Positions 1 to 9,803 of a DNA stretch of 64,000 nt are shown piece after piece. Positions within the stretch are counted from its first letter, which is position 1, and the number at the start of each line of letters is the position of its first letter. The notes under the pieces were generated by a model. The model was not told the DNA's origin. It was given only the letters and a program-made list of their open reading frames with translations, and searched no databases. The translations under genes were made by a program, and so were the position numbers. The stretch is from the NCBI GenBank assembly GCA_033980235.1, contig CM067062.1:15527801-15591800 (forward strand). Reading direction: 5' to 3'. The DNA is from Diadema setosum. Lineage: Eukaryota; Echinodermata; Echinoidea; Diadematoida; Diadematidae.

Positions 1-404
1 CCCCGGGCATTGTCACACTCTGTATGACCTTAATAATGATCACATGACATTGAATCGTCACCTAGTACGATCACGTGATGTGTTCATTCCTATTGTAGTC
101 TCGTGTCAAGCACCATTATCACCAAAGTTGAGGAACCACTGCGGCTCAGTGAATATAAGACAATGGAGTTTTGATTGTGATGCCCCTGATTCAAGTCTGC
201 TTGTAGCAGTGATTATGTCCTATATCAGGCAAGGTACCGCAGCAGTCCTATATCCTCATTGCTCAGTCTTTCAGACGGGATTGGTAACTGTCTGTCTCGT
301 ACCATTTTCTGGTTTCTATTTCATTGACCTGCACATACTAAACCTGATCGGGGAGTCGGAAAAAAAAAACAACAACAACAACCCAACGTTATGTCAAAGG
401 ACGT

Positions 405-480
405 AGGCACATGATGGGATTCGAACTCGATACCTCCCATTGAAAGTCATGAGTCCTATCCACTATTCAACAGTGCCGCC
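405..480 (-). repeat. tRNA-like sequence, probable SINE head or tRNA pseudogene
   Basis: On the minus strand the segment GAGTTCGAATCCCATC resembles a pol III B box/T-loop and an A-box-like GTGGATAGGAC lies upstream at tRNA-like spacing. The possible acceptor arms pair poorly, so a functional tRNA is unlikely. The rest of 1-678 holds short A-rich and CAA repeats; no signal-peptide exon for gene A was recognised there. Confidence 0.45.
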
Positions 481-678
481 ACTGATAACAATGCTTCATT
501 TCCATACACTGAAAAAAAAAACAAGCAAATGAGACTCTTACTTTCATTGACTTTTGTTTAAACAAAACTCAAGTTTGATGTCGTTGATCCAACACGACTG
601 ACGTTTCCTGTCCAATAAATCGCATCTCAAAGTAAAATCTAACTGTGGATGTGTGTCTGATGTCTAATCTGTCCATAG

Positions 679-962
679 AACTACATGCAGAAGTACCAGG
701 GCCTCCCCTTGAACGACCCATCCAGCGTCGAGAGACTGATCAGCCATGCCGACATGGCCGCATCCGTTCGCAACATGCAGCTGTACATGGATGTGCCCCT
801 GACGGGCCGCGTTGACGAAGCGACTCTGGCGAAGATGCGCCAACCACGATGTGGCGTTCCCGACCCGTCGGGCCAGGATAGCGACGGACACGTCCTCGGT
901 GGAAGAATGCGCAGATACGCACACACCGGTGGCAAATGGACAAAGAGAAAGCTGACATTCCG
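679..962 (+). CDS. MMP gene A exon: propeptide with cysteine switch and furin site
   Basis: Starts after an AG at 677-678 with an in-frame TAG just upstream, so the acceptor is well fixed. It starts in phase 0 with AAC TAC ATG, and the segment YMQKYQGL aligns with FLESFGYM of gene B and with the usual start of MMP propeptides. The exon carries [19 protein letters not shown] (zinc-binding Cys of the latent enzyme), and [14 protein letters not shown], where RMRR before Tyr is a furin-type activation site. It ends in phase 2 at TTC CG before GTATGT. Confidence 0.93.
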
Positions 963-3900
963 GTATGTTGCAATGAGAAAATCATACCAACCTCACGTCC
1001 GTCCATCCGGCACTCATGGGTTTTTGCTACTTTTAAGAAGCGCATTGACACATCCAGTTTCTTTTATGATTAATTTGATTGAATGTGATTTTGTTGTTGT
1101 TGTTACAAAGAAGGTGTGATTAATATTTTAGTATTTTTTTGAAAATTTTTCTGAAATGCAGATTTTTGCCTTTTATTGGAATCGATTTTTTTTTTCTTTT
1201 TCACTCATCCATCAAGATTTCTCCTACCAAATTTTCTCATAAATTCACGACATACCTAAACCGCCGATCGACAGAGCATCTTATCCACAAGAAGATTTCT
1301 AGATTCAAAGATGATATTGCAAATGGAATTTTGAAAATCTTTTCAGAAATGCCATACCTACCGCCGACAATTTCGTAAGCAAGAAAATGAAGTTGATAGA
1401 GGACATACTTGCGCTCCGAAGGCCAAAGAATTCACAACAGAATTAAGTGGGATGGACCGTCCCGAGGTAAAACACTTCTACTAAGCCGTTATTCCCAAAT
1501 GAATCACTTCTGTCTCCTTCTTACGTGCTTATTTTAATTTTTCACAGTATTTTGAGGAGAACCAGGGATATGTCCCCCAGAGATACTGACACGGAGCTCA
1601 GGCGGGCCTTCAAGATCTGGGAAAAAGTCACCCCTCTGGAGTTCACCGAGGTCACGAGCGGGCGTGCCGACATCTACCTCAGCTTCGGCATCAGAGACCA
1701 CGGTGACCAGTACCCTTTTGATGGGCCCGGCTTCACCCTCGCCCACGCCTACCCTCCCCAGAGCGGCTGGGGCGAACTCGACGGCGACGTCCACTTCGAT
1801 GACGAGGAAACCTTCACCATCAACTCCTACGACGGTAGGTTGTCATTTCCAAAGAAGTTTATGATGAATCTGTTCAGGGTTTTAAATCCTTTATATCCAA
1901 ACCCATTTCTCTTTTTTTTTTCGGTCTTGAGCTCGCCGCACACTCTGCGACTCACGAATATACTACTGACAGACATTGGATCCGAAATAAATCACAATAG
2001 CCTCAGAATTAACACGCTTGTTTAGTTCAGATCCAAAGTCTGTCAGTCGTATAATCGTGAGTCGTGTAGTGTGCGGCGGGCTTTGGATCCCATCCCGACT
2101 GTTCTGTTCATCGATAAATGTACAAGAAAACGTGAATTATGCGATCGTAAAGTGTAGTCGAATACTACTCCATCATTGTGTGTTGTTCTTGTTATTGTTT
2201 TCTGGACCACGAAACGACTTCCAGGCACGAACTTGTTCCAAGTAGCCGCCCACGAGATCGGCCACAGTCTGGGTCTGGCCCACTCCACGGATAGCAGAGC
2301 GCTCATGGCTCCGTTTTACCCGGGCTACATCGAAAACTTCCGGCTTCCTTACGACGACCAGCTCGGGATACAGATGATCTACGGTGAGGGCGATATTGCA
2401 TAATGTTAACCAATGTCGGTGTCACTCCTACTAGTTAATTCATGTATCTAAACCAGAATCGTGGTCGCTGGCAGTCTGCGTCTGCTATCGACCACTAAAA
2501 GTTCAGTAAGTGGTCAAAATAAATGCGAATATGCGATCTCAGTTTCGTGTAACTTTGTAGTGCTATTTTGTGAGATACAAGCAATATCTTTAAAAATGAA
2601 GTTTCCGATATTATGTCAGGTCTTTATAATCAATTGGTACAATTGGTAATTGTATGACGTGCGGGATTTGTACCGAATTATGGAGCTATATGATATCACT
2701 AGTTCGTTAGAAATTAACTAACTCTACAATTAACTCAGTCCTGTTCTTTGCACTATAGGCCCACCCGACAGACCGTCAGATCCTACGACCCAAAAGCCCG
2801 ACCCAGGCCCAAACCCCAGCCCAAACCCCGGCCCAGATCCTGGCCCGACTCCAGTACCCACAACGAAATCGCCAGACTCCCGATGCCGAAATGACTACGA
2901 TGCTATCTCTCTCATCAGAGGAGAATTGTTTGCATTCCAGGTAACTTATGTTTTCATTCAAGTGCATATTGATCAAGAATACTGTGCTAGATGCTATCAT
3001 AAATCCGAAGCTACAAGAAAGTGAATCAAATGACTTATTTTCTGTCAACATTTTCTTTAAAAATTATGTTTTTTGATACCTTACTGTCGCTTACTTCTTC
3101 TCTGATAGGCTGTGACATTTCCGAATGTAAATTCAGCTCTGCAGCCAAAGAGTTTGCAGCAACATCCTTAAATGTCTCTGCCAATCCGGTTACATACTTG
3201 GTTGTTTCGTTCATCCGTACCCAACAGCATGACGTTTAAAATGAACACAGAGACTAGTTTGTTAGTTTATTTCATCTTTTCCATGGCTGGCAAGCCCATA
3301 TTCGGCTGCAACAGCCGGTCTTCTCTCACACACACAGGACCTCCAATTTCAATGTCCTATCCGAGGGACAGAGTAATTTGCCTCTTTGTATACAGGGGAC
3401 GGTACGATTGCTCAGAAAATTGCTCAGTTAGACTCGAGAATAGAACCAGGGTCCTTTGGATCTTGAGCCAAAGTCACCACTCGTTAAGAGATAGAGGGGG
3501 TAATAAGACCTGAAAAGCATTTACGTCAGCCAATCGTACGTCAAGCAGGTCTTAGGCCCATAGAGGGAGAGGTGCACTGTCCTGCATACACACCAGAGGC
3601 CCTTCTAAACTCGTCTCTGCCCAAACACTGTAGAGGAGTATGTCAGGAAATACGTCATCTCAACCTAAAATCTGCTCTGCGTCAAGATTGCCAACTGACT
3701 AAATGTATTGACTGCCTTTTGAATGATCTTTTTTTTTTTTTACTGCTGTCAGGCAATGTATCTTATATGGGAGATATATTCAATTTAACTGCACCCCCTC
3801 CCAATGATTCTAATATCGAGGCAGAAGACATTACTATAAATACTTCAAGAGTGTCACCCGACATCTCGTTAAACAAATGAATTCAAGCCGTAGAAAGAAC

Positions 3901-4059
3901 ATTGTATTGAGAGGACTTGACAATATCTTGGACCACTCATCAGCCATGCCGACATGGCCGCGTCCATTCGCAACATGCCGACGAGCGAAAAAATGAAGAC
4001 TGGTGCATCATTATCAGTATTATGAAGTCTTTGTCCCAGGACTAATAATCTCCCTCTTT

Positions 4060-4090
<31 letters not shown>

Positions 4091-5426
4091 GATCCTTTGC
4101 ATGAGTTGTTATCTCTGCTCTCTACCACGCTAGTCATCACCTTTAAGTACATCAGACGTTCTTCCTACAGCATGAAAACCTATCTTTAGGATTTTAGATT
4201 ACGTTTCCTGATTCACAGGCGGTGTATCAAATAAACATTTTCCCTTGAATGTCGATTTGATGGAGTATCAACCATATTTCTCTCTAACGTATATAATGTG
4301 CGAAAGACGCAACAGAAGAAGACTGGTAAAGATAAACAGCGCCATCACCTGCTTCAGAGCAATTGTGAATATTTTGTCTCGTGGATAGTACGGTCCTCGC
4401 AATTAAAGTTGCGTTGACACCATGTTCCCGGCGGCCACGGCAGCCACATTTGCCCGAAACGTAGTTCGCCGGGGATAGATGGGACATTCCTCCTGTCCCC
4501 CCCCCCCCCCCCCCACCTCCTTCGCATTTTAGTCTTGTTTGTTCCAGTCCTCGTCCCGGTGAACGCAGTGATATAGCTATCAGACGCTGTTCTCACGGCG
4601 TTCGGTTAGGCTAGACCATCACTATTTTCCGTCACGTCCCGCTACGGACCGCCTCCAAGTTTTTGTTACGACCTATTACGTGCCGTCGTGTTTCGTTGCA
4701 TTCATCCCGTTGAATCACGGCATACAAGACTCCTCATTAATACCGAGACTGCTGCTGCTGTGGCTTTTTTTTTTGACAGTTTAAAAATCTGACACGGCAT
4801 CCACGGCAATCACGGCCTGTCGCGTTTGCCTATCTCGTTTCACAGCGTTTTTCACGTCCATCCCGTTTTATCCACGGTGGCCTGAAACGTGGCTGACGTG
4901 GTTGCCGGGAGTGGTGTAAACGCAGCATAAGTCTTTATCATCAGAATTTTTTGTGTTGTGTTACGCTTCCGTCATATTATATGACATGTATGTCACATTT
5001 TCCCTCTGTTGGAAAAAAAAAATCTATTTTTATCAAAGTGATGAGTAAGTATGAATGATAATTGTTACCCCCCTCCCCTCCCTCTCTGTTTCATGTGTCA
5101 TCCATCCAGGGGGCCAAGTACTGGCGGCTCCGATTCCCCCAGCAGCTGATCTCGCGATCTACTGGGGAGTTGACCGAGCTTTTCTGGCAGGCTTTTCCCA
5201 ACGACATCGACGCCGCCTACGAGAGATTCTATGACCAGAAAATCTTTTTCTTTAAAGGTACAATTTTTCTCATGTATTTTCTTCATTTCTTTATTATTAT
5301 CACTATTATTGTCATTGCTGTTAACATTACCCTAATTACCTTAATGATTCATTGGCCCGTTATAGTGAGCGCTTCTGTTACTGTACATCTGGGCGAGTTA
5401 CAAAGGGTTCGGCATCATTCGCTTTC

Positions 5427-5478
<52 letters not shown>

Positions 5479-8361
5479 CTTTTTTTTCAAGGGGACATCA
5501 CGGCGATACACAACATTGCTCAGGTGGTTTCACTGGGCCTCGAATCCAGGCCTTTTATAGACTTTTAATGACTAATGCTGCTGACTAAGCCACCCCCCCC
5601 CCCCCCTTCTTCAAAACTACGGCGTCACCACTTGTACGCAGTACCTCGAGCGTTTATTTTGGTGCTCAGGCCAAAGAAACTACAAAGCCAAGAAACCCCC
5701 ATACAAAGTTTAAAGAATATAACAGTGACTATTGAGTAGTATGGTATAATCGACCATTCACTGTAATGTACCTGTGACTAGGGCACTTCAAAAGTTTCAC
5801 GAATAATTGATTACAGAGTACTTTCTCCTTGCATGCCGACGTATTCGATATCGATTTACCATACATGAAACCAAAGATGATGTCATCTAGAACATTTTTC
5901 ATACGCAAAAATTGTTTTGGAAATGCGTAATCCAGTCCAAATATAAGTTAGTCTGATAAAAAAAAAAGTAACACCTTACGAGTTCAACGGGAAATGTGGA
6001 CTGAAATCGGATGAAAAATAAGGAAGTTATGACATTTTGAAGATCTGCTAATTTCTGCAAAACAGTTCTTGCAGAGTTTATATGAATATGCAAATGAATG
6101 AGCTAACCATGTCATACCCTCACAATTTCCCATTGATCGTGTAAAAAAAATGGCGAAAATTCAATGTTTCTGCCACTGAAGTCTGAAACATGATGTTATT
6201 ACTGGTTGAATAATTTTAGAATAGTGATCAATTAGATATACAAGAATTTGAGCCTCGGGCATAAATGCGTTTGAATGAAAAACTGGAAATTTCAAAATTG
6301 TATGTACAATCTATATGGCAAGCTGTGAGGGAATGACCACATGCTCACTTTGCCATTTACATTATTCATATTGACTGTTCAAGACCTGTTTCCTGAAAAA
6401 TTAGGGAGACTTTGAAATGTCATTACGTCCTTATTTTTCACCGATTCCCATCAAAATCTTACCGTTGACCTCGTAATATTTTACTTTTTCTTATCAGACT
6501 AAGGGGGTGTTGCAAGAAAGTCGAGTTGCGATTAATTGCAACTTTCTTGCAACACCCCCTAACTTATATTTGGACTTGATTTCCTCTTTAAAATATGAGG
6601 TAGTGACAGTGTTTATACTTCTGTGCCTACTCTGGAGCACTCCTATATGATATTGTGACGAAGCCAAAAGCGACCCCTGGAGTACCTCGTTTGATGTAAA
6701 ATTGACGATGCCTTTTGACAACAGTTTGATAATTTAGTATATTCTTTTATCAACATACCTGTAGTCTGCTTAAAACAAACCCTATCGTTATGTTTTTGTG
6801 ATTGACGTAAACATCATAAAACTGGTCCTGTTTCATACAGATTGATCTTACGATTGATCTTAAGATTGATGGAATTCGAAAAAAAAAGGTACTCTCGATC
6901 TGATGTTAAATATGCTCTTTCAATCAACCGGAAGTATATTCGGGAAGCAGACTTACGATCAGTATTGATCTTACGCTCGATTCACTGAGTTTCGCTCAAT
7001 GAATTGAGCGTGATATGTTAATATCAGCCAAAATCTTCCTCTCTGTCTAATTGCTAACAGGAACTCAATATTACAAGTACGATGGACTGAGGATGCTGCC
7101 CGGATATCCGAAGCCAATCAAGCATCTCGACCCGAATCTGCCAGGCAATCTGGATGCGGTTATCGGATTCAGGGATTATCCCAAGACATATTTTATAAAG
7201 GGGCGAAAGGTTTGGCGGTACGATGAAGAGCTGAAGACCGTGGATGCTGGGTATCCAGTCAACATCCGGAAAGTGTTTCCGGGCGTGCCAACTCCTGTAT
7301 CATCAGCTTTTCTGCACACAGGTAAGAAATGAAGTGGCTTTATTAAAGATGCCCTGTTCCCTTAGGTAATCACATATGCATAATCAAAAACGTGTATACA
7401 AAACATGTGTCATCAACAGTCGTGTACATGTATTTGAAACTTATGGAGCGTGATTCCAAATGCGCTTGGTCACGGTTTCAATGAAAATCGTACTTCTACG
7501 CTTGTAAATGCACATGGGCTCAAAGAAATCAGTGGAATCAAACATCGAGAATGTGACAGTCATCTTACATGAAATGTTTGATGTGATTCAAATTTAGATT
7601 TAGCCAGGGCACAATTATATGGCCATCAATACTCATATATGCATCCGTGTAGTATATCAAAGTAAAAGAAAAATTCAATACCTACTTTGGAAACCAGCTG
7701 GACTTCATGTACCAGTTATAATATCCGATATCATTTTTTGATAGAGGCTGAAGCGCCAACTGCAACCATGTTCTCTCCTCCCCCCCCCCCCCTCTCTCTC
7801 TCTACTCCTTGATATATTTGTATATAAACTAGTCTTCAGTCTTATGTAATTTATATACATTGCTCTAGACATCCTGAACGAATAACCACTTAACAACTAC
7901 TAAGTATGACATAAAAACGAATTAAATTTCAATATTCGAAGTGTGTTTTATAAATTGCTCGTCAATAGCAATATATCATTCGCAAGAAATATATTCCTAA
8001 GTATGAATTCGTTAGATTACTGGCGTGAAGAAAGGCTGTTTTCATTTAGAAATTCATTTCTCTAGTGATATCACGAATATTTTATTTTCTCTTACATTCG
8101 TCACACTCTATAGATGAAGCCGCCTACTTTCTCAAGGGGTTCGAATACTATCGCTACAATGATACGCTCAAGCGAGTGGAAGATGGCTATCCGCGGCGAT
8201 TCGGCGTGGACTTCTTGGGCTGCGACCCGCAGAAGCTAGTCGATCTAGGTCAGAATTCGACGGACATCGGAGGAACGGGAAAGGGGAACGGTCTTTGCCC
8301 GGGAAACCTCTGCGTTACCATCTCGCTAATTTTGGCTCTGTTAGTTGCCAGTTTGCGATAG
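679..8361 (+). CDS. MMP gene A: membrane-type (GPI-like) matrix metalloproteinase, 5'-partial
   Basis: Spliced coding sequence joins 679-962, 1548-1834, 2225-2383, 2759-2940, 5110-5257, 7061-7321 and 8114-8361, giving 522 residues and a TAG stop; the signal-peptide exon is off the left edge. Residue numbers count from the first visible codon. Cysteine switch PRCGVPD lies at 56-62 (Cys58), furin-type RMRR at 76-79, structural zinc ligands at His146, Asp148, His161 and His177, catalytic [11 protein letters not shown] at 200-210 and Met-turn Met218. A Pro/Asn/Gly hinge (about 245-285) leads to a four-blade hemopexin domain with Cys286 and Cys477 as the expected disulfide. The last 17 or so residues are hydrophobic with no cytoplasmic tail, as in GPI signals. 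Expected role: zinc endopeptidase at the cell surface cutting matrix proteins. No MT-loop follows the TEV segment, so MMP17/25-like is favoured; exact orthology is not determined. Confidence 0.93.
963..1547 (+). other. Intron of MMP gene A, unremarkable
   Basis: GTATGT...CACAG intron between propeptide and catalytic exons. AT-rich and T-rich; no repeat or gene recognised. Confidence 0.85.
1548..1834 (+). CDS. MMP gene A exon: N-terminal catalytic domain (structural Zn/Ca sites)
   Basis: The acceptor TTTTTCACAG is followed by a coding block read in phase 2. It encodes the first part of the metalloproteinase domain: [16 protein letters not shown], then [25 protein letters not shown] and DVHFDDEE. 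His and Asp of HGD, His of LAHAY and His of VHFD are the four family-typical structural zinc ligands. The segment between LAHA and HFD is 14 residues ([14 protein letters not shown]), against 11 in gene B and MT1-MMP, so this loop carries a three-residue insertion and lacks the usual PGxxxGGD pattern. It ends in phase 1 before GTAGGT. Confidence 0.93.
1931..2081. repeat. Stem-loop inverted repeat in MMP gene A intron
   Basis: Left arm 1931-1982 and right arm 2030-2081 are imperfect reverse complements over about 52 bases (roughly 45 matching by eye), with a 47-base loop. The arm ends read GCTCGCCGCACACT and AGTGTGCGGCGGGC. It probably derives from a miniature inverted-repeat element. It lies wholly within the intron 1835-2224 just ahead of the catalytic-site exon. 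No target-site duplication was made out. Confidence 0.75.
2225..2383 (+). CDS. MMP gene A exon: catalytic zinc site and Met-turn
   Basis: Acceptor TTCCAG, phase 1 in and phase 1 out (donor GTGAGG). Encodes [20 protein letters not shown]: the three zinc-ligand histidines and catalytic Glu of the metzincin HExxHxxGxxH motif are intact. Met-turn ALMAPFY and the closing helix segment ([14 protein letters not shown]) follow. It is exactly as long (159 bp) as the matching gene B exon. All catalytic residues are present, so the enzyme is predicted active. Confidence 0.95.
2759..2940 (+). CDS. MMP gene A exon: proline-rich hinge and start of hemopexin domain
   Basis: Acceptor CACTATAG, phase 1 in, phase 0 out (CAG before GTAACT). 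The first 40 or so codons form a low-complexity linker dominated by Pro with Asp, Asn, Gly and Thr (for example [15 protein letters not shown]). Cys286 and [17 protein letters not shown] then open hemopexin blade I. The repeated CCCNNCCCNGGCCC-like codons look like local expansion of a short Pro-Gly/Asn unit, so hinge length may vary between alleles. Confidence 0.9.
3939..3978 (+). pseudogene. Duplicated fragment of MMP propeptide exon
   Basis: Forty bases match 739-778 of the gene A propeptide exon with two differences: ATCAGCCATGCCGACATGGC is identical, then CGTCCATTCG replaces CATCCGTTCG. The match ends abruptly on both sides and the following GACGAGCG may be a deleted continuation. It sits in the same gene, same orientation, about 3.2 kb downstream, without splice sites, and is non-functional as an exon. 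Confidence 0.85.
4410..4924. mobile_element. Non-autonomous inverted-repeat element (MITE-like)
   Basis: The left end TGCGTTGACACCATGTTCCC and the reverse complement of the right end, TGCGTTTACACCACTCCCGG, are alike, and similarity continues for about 45 bases through a CAGCCAC(G/A)TTT block. About 515 bp with no coding capacity. Repeated CACGGC and CACGTC words fill the interior. No clear target duplication. Confidence 0.7.
5110..5257 (+). CDS. MMP gene A exon: hemopexin blades I-II
   Basis: Acceptor CATCCATCCAG, phase 0 in and phase 1 out (GGTACA). Encodes [13 protein letters not shown], which finishes blade I, then [25 protein letters not shown], the start of blade II. The IDAAYE and IFFFKG motifs are typical hemopexin-repeat strands. 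The matching gene B exon is 142 bp with the same phases. Confidence 0.93.
5430..5476. repeat. (AT)n microsatellite
   Basis: Uninterrupted AT dinucleotide repeat in an intron of MMP gene A, about 170 bases after the donor of the hemopexin blade I-II exon. Confidence 0.97.
5929..6582. mobile_element. Fold-back element with arms of about 200 bases
   Basis: Left arm (about 5929-6130) and right arm (about 6318-6582) are diverged reverse complements: for example CCAAATATAAGTTAGTCTGA on the left answers TCAGACTA and AACTTATATTTGG on the right, and GAAAAATAAGGA answers TCCTTATTTTTC. The right arm is interrupted by a 57-base hairpin (6503-6559). No protein-coding content; presumably a non-autonomous DNA transposon. 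Confidence 0.78.
6503..6559. mobile_element. Tiny perfect hairpin inserted in a fold-back arm
   Basis: Nineteen-base arms are perfect reverse complements (GGGGGTGTTGCAAGAAAGT at 6503-6521 and its complement at 6541-6559) around a 19-base loop. It is flanked by TAA at 6500-6502 and 6560-6562. The opposite arm of the enclosing element has the uninterrupted site (TAGTCTGA next to TATAAGT), so this is an insertion with a 2-3 base TA/TAA duplication. Confidence 0.82.
7061..7321 (+). CDS. MMP gene A exon: hemopexin blades II-III and start of IV
   Basis: Acceptor TTGCTAACAG, phase 1 on both sides (donor GTAAGA). [19 protein letters not shown] completes blade [20 protein letters not shown] and [21 protein letters not shown] form blade III. 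The exon closes with VSSAFLH at the start of blade IV. Compared with the 258 bp gene B exon it has one extra codon. Confidence 0.93.
7322..8113 (+). other. Last intron of MMP gene A, unremarkable
   Basis: AT-rich intron with a C-run/CT-rich patch at about 7780-7803. No repeat element or gene recognised. Confidence 0.8.
8114..8361 (+). CDS. MMP gene A last exon: hemopexin blade IV and C-terminal anchor
   Basis: Acceptor CACTCTATAG, phase 1 in, TAG stop at 8359-8361. [20 protein letters not shown] and [14 protein letters not shown] complete blade IV; the Cys pairs with the one before blade I. A Gly/Asn/Thr-rich stem with two further Cys (502 and 507) is followed by [16 protein letters not shown] hydrophobic end with no basic cytosolic tail fits a GPI attachment signal, as in MMP17/25. 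A plain C-terminal transmembrane segment is the alternative. Confidence 0.92.
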
Positions 8362-8428
8362 ACTTTCACAATGGATGGCTGTTTCGGACGTCCAAGATAC
8401 CAAATATGTCCAAGAACACAACGACAGC

Positions 8429-8484
8429 AATAAAATGAAAAAATGGCGCTTAATCAGATCAGAGATTACTTGGCATTCAATAAA
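8429..8484 (+). promoter_or_regulatory. Candidate poly(A) signals of MMP gene A
   Basis: Canonical AATAAA occurs at 8429-8434 and 8479-8484, 68 and 118 bases after the stop codon. Either would give a short 3'UTR. Identification is by motif and position only. Confidence 0.55.
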
Positions 8485-9718
8485 TCAAGGACCATAATTA
8501 CTTGGGGTTACAAGTAATTTCACCAACCAGACATCATCATACTGAGTGCAGTGGTTTATTTGTTTTGTACCCAGGAAGATATGATTTTCCCTGCAATTCC
8601 TGAAGAGGAATCGTCCTTCTCTCCGTTGACGAATTCATAGCAACAAAGTTTTAACCAAAATATGTCTTTGGAGAGAACAAGAAATCGCAGCAGCATTTTG
8701 TTCACATAACAAACAAGCAGTACTACGCCAATACACGTCACGGTGACGTCACCAAGACACCCATTCTAAAGGGATATACTTCCCAGAACGATTTTGGAGT
8801 TTACGAATGCAGTAGAACTGAAAGAACAAATTGATAACAGTTATAGGAAACTACAAATTCTTGTGATCTCTTGAATGTCGGTAAGTCATCATATCGTTAT
8901 TTTGAAGTCTGAAGTCTCAGAATTATGACAGCTCTTGCGCAGTAATACTTGTCATTCTTGTTTCTTAATGATGATGTGTGTATATGGCTAATTCTACATT
9001 TCTCGAAACTCGCATTTCTCTGCGTTTTCAAGGTATGTCAAGGTATTTGTGATCGCGAGTGTTTGTCATGGTATTACACAGAATTCGAGACATAGGGTGT
9101 TGATTCCTTTGTACAAATGTGATGAACTCATGGCGTAGCCCTCTGTACCGCTATAATTACACATCTGGTGAGCAATTTTGCACGAATGATGTCAAAGACA
9201 CGTGACCAGGACTACAATTTAAAAGTTGCCAAAAGGGGTTATGTTATATAATGACACAAGTGAGCAATTGGTGCTCACCAATTGCTCTATACATGGCATT
9301 ACATAGAAGGAAATATTGCAAGTAGGCCTACTTGTGAGGTTGTGCTCAGATTTCCAGCACCCATTTTTAAAGTTTCTTTACAATAAGCTTTCATACTTCC
9401 TAAATGACAAGGAAAATATGATGACTGTGGTTATTGTTTTGTTGTGTGTTTTCCTTTTCTAAACCTGGAGGAGCATTATGTAACGTGGCTCCTTCGTCGA
9501 ACACCAGGACCAACGTAATTGATGACATGTGTCTTATATAATGGTAAAAGATACCAGAAGCGGTTTACTGCTTATAGATAGCTGTTTAATTACGATGAAA
9601 ACTACAAGGTGATTAGATTTCATCATTTCTGTCTTCCTTTAAGACTTGCAATCACTTCTAAATCTGTGTCTCAATCTAAGTGTCAGTGTCAATTATAGAT
9701 ACTGTATAGATTCAAGTT

Positions 9719-9737
9719 CGTGTGTGTGTGTGTGTGT

Positions 9738-9801
<64 letters not shown>
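9719..9801. repeat. (TG)n microsatellite
   Basis: Long TG dinucleotide repeat with one TGAG interruption, intergenic. Possible Z-DNA-forming tract. Confidence 0.97.

Positions 9802-9803
<2 letters not shown>

Larger units (their letters stand above)
2941..5109 (+). other. MMP gene A intron with exon shard and an inverted-repeat element
   Basis: 2.2 kb intron in the hemopexin domain. It contains a copy of part of the propeptide exon (3939-3978), a poly-T run at 4062-4090, poly-C at about 4498-4516, and an inverted-repeat element at 4410-4924. Short open frames here show no family resemblance. Confidence 0.8.
5258..7060 (+). other. MMP gene A intron with AT microsatellite and fold-back element
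   Basis: 1.8 kb intron. Contains (AT)n at 5430-5476, a poly-C run near 5593-5607, a large fold-back repeat at 5929-6582, and several copies of GATTGATCTTA-like words at 6840-6975. Confidence 0.8.

Noticed and set aside
405..480. Functional tRNA gene on the minus strand
   Set aside because: The B-box-like sequence is good but acceptor-stem pairing and cloverleaf are poor, so I call it tRNA-like only.
3572..3880. 102-codon open frame in the large MMP gene A intron, with a TTTTTACTGCTGTCAG acceptor-like site inside
   Set aside because: No resemblance to MMP or any family I recognise. After the upstream phase 0 donor the frame following this AG soon stops, so it does not work as an alternative exon.
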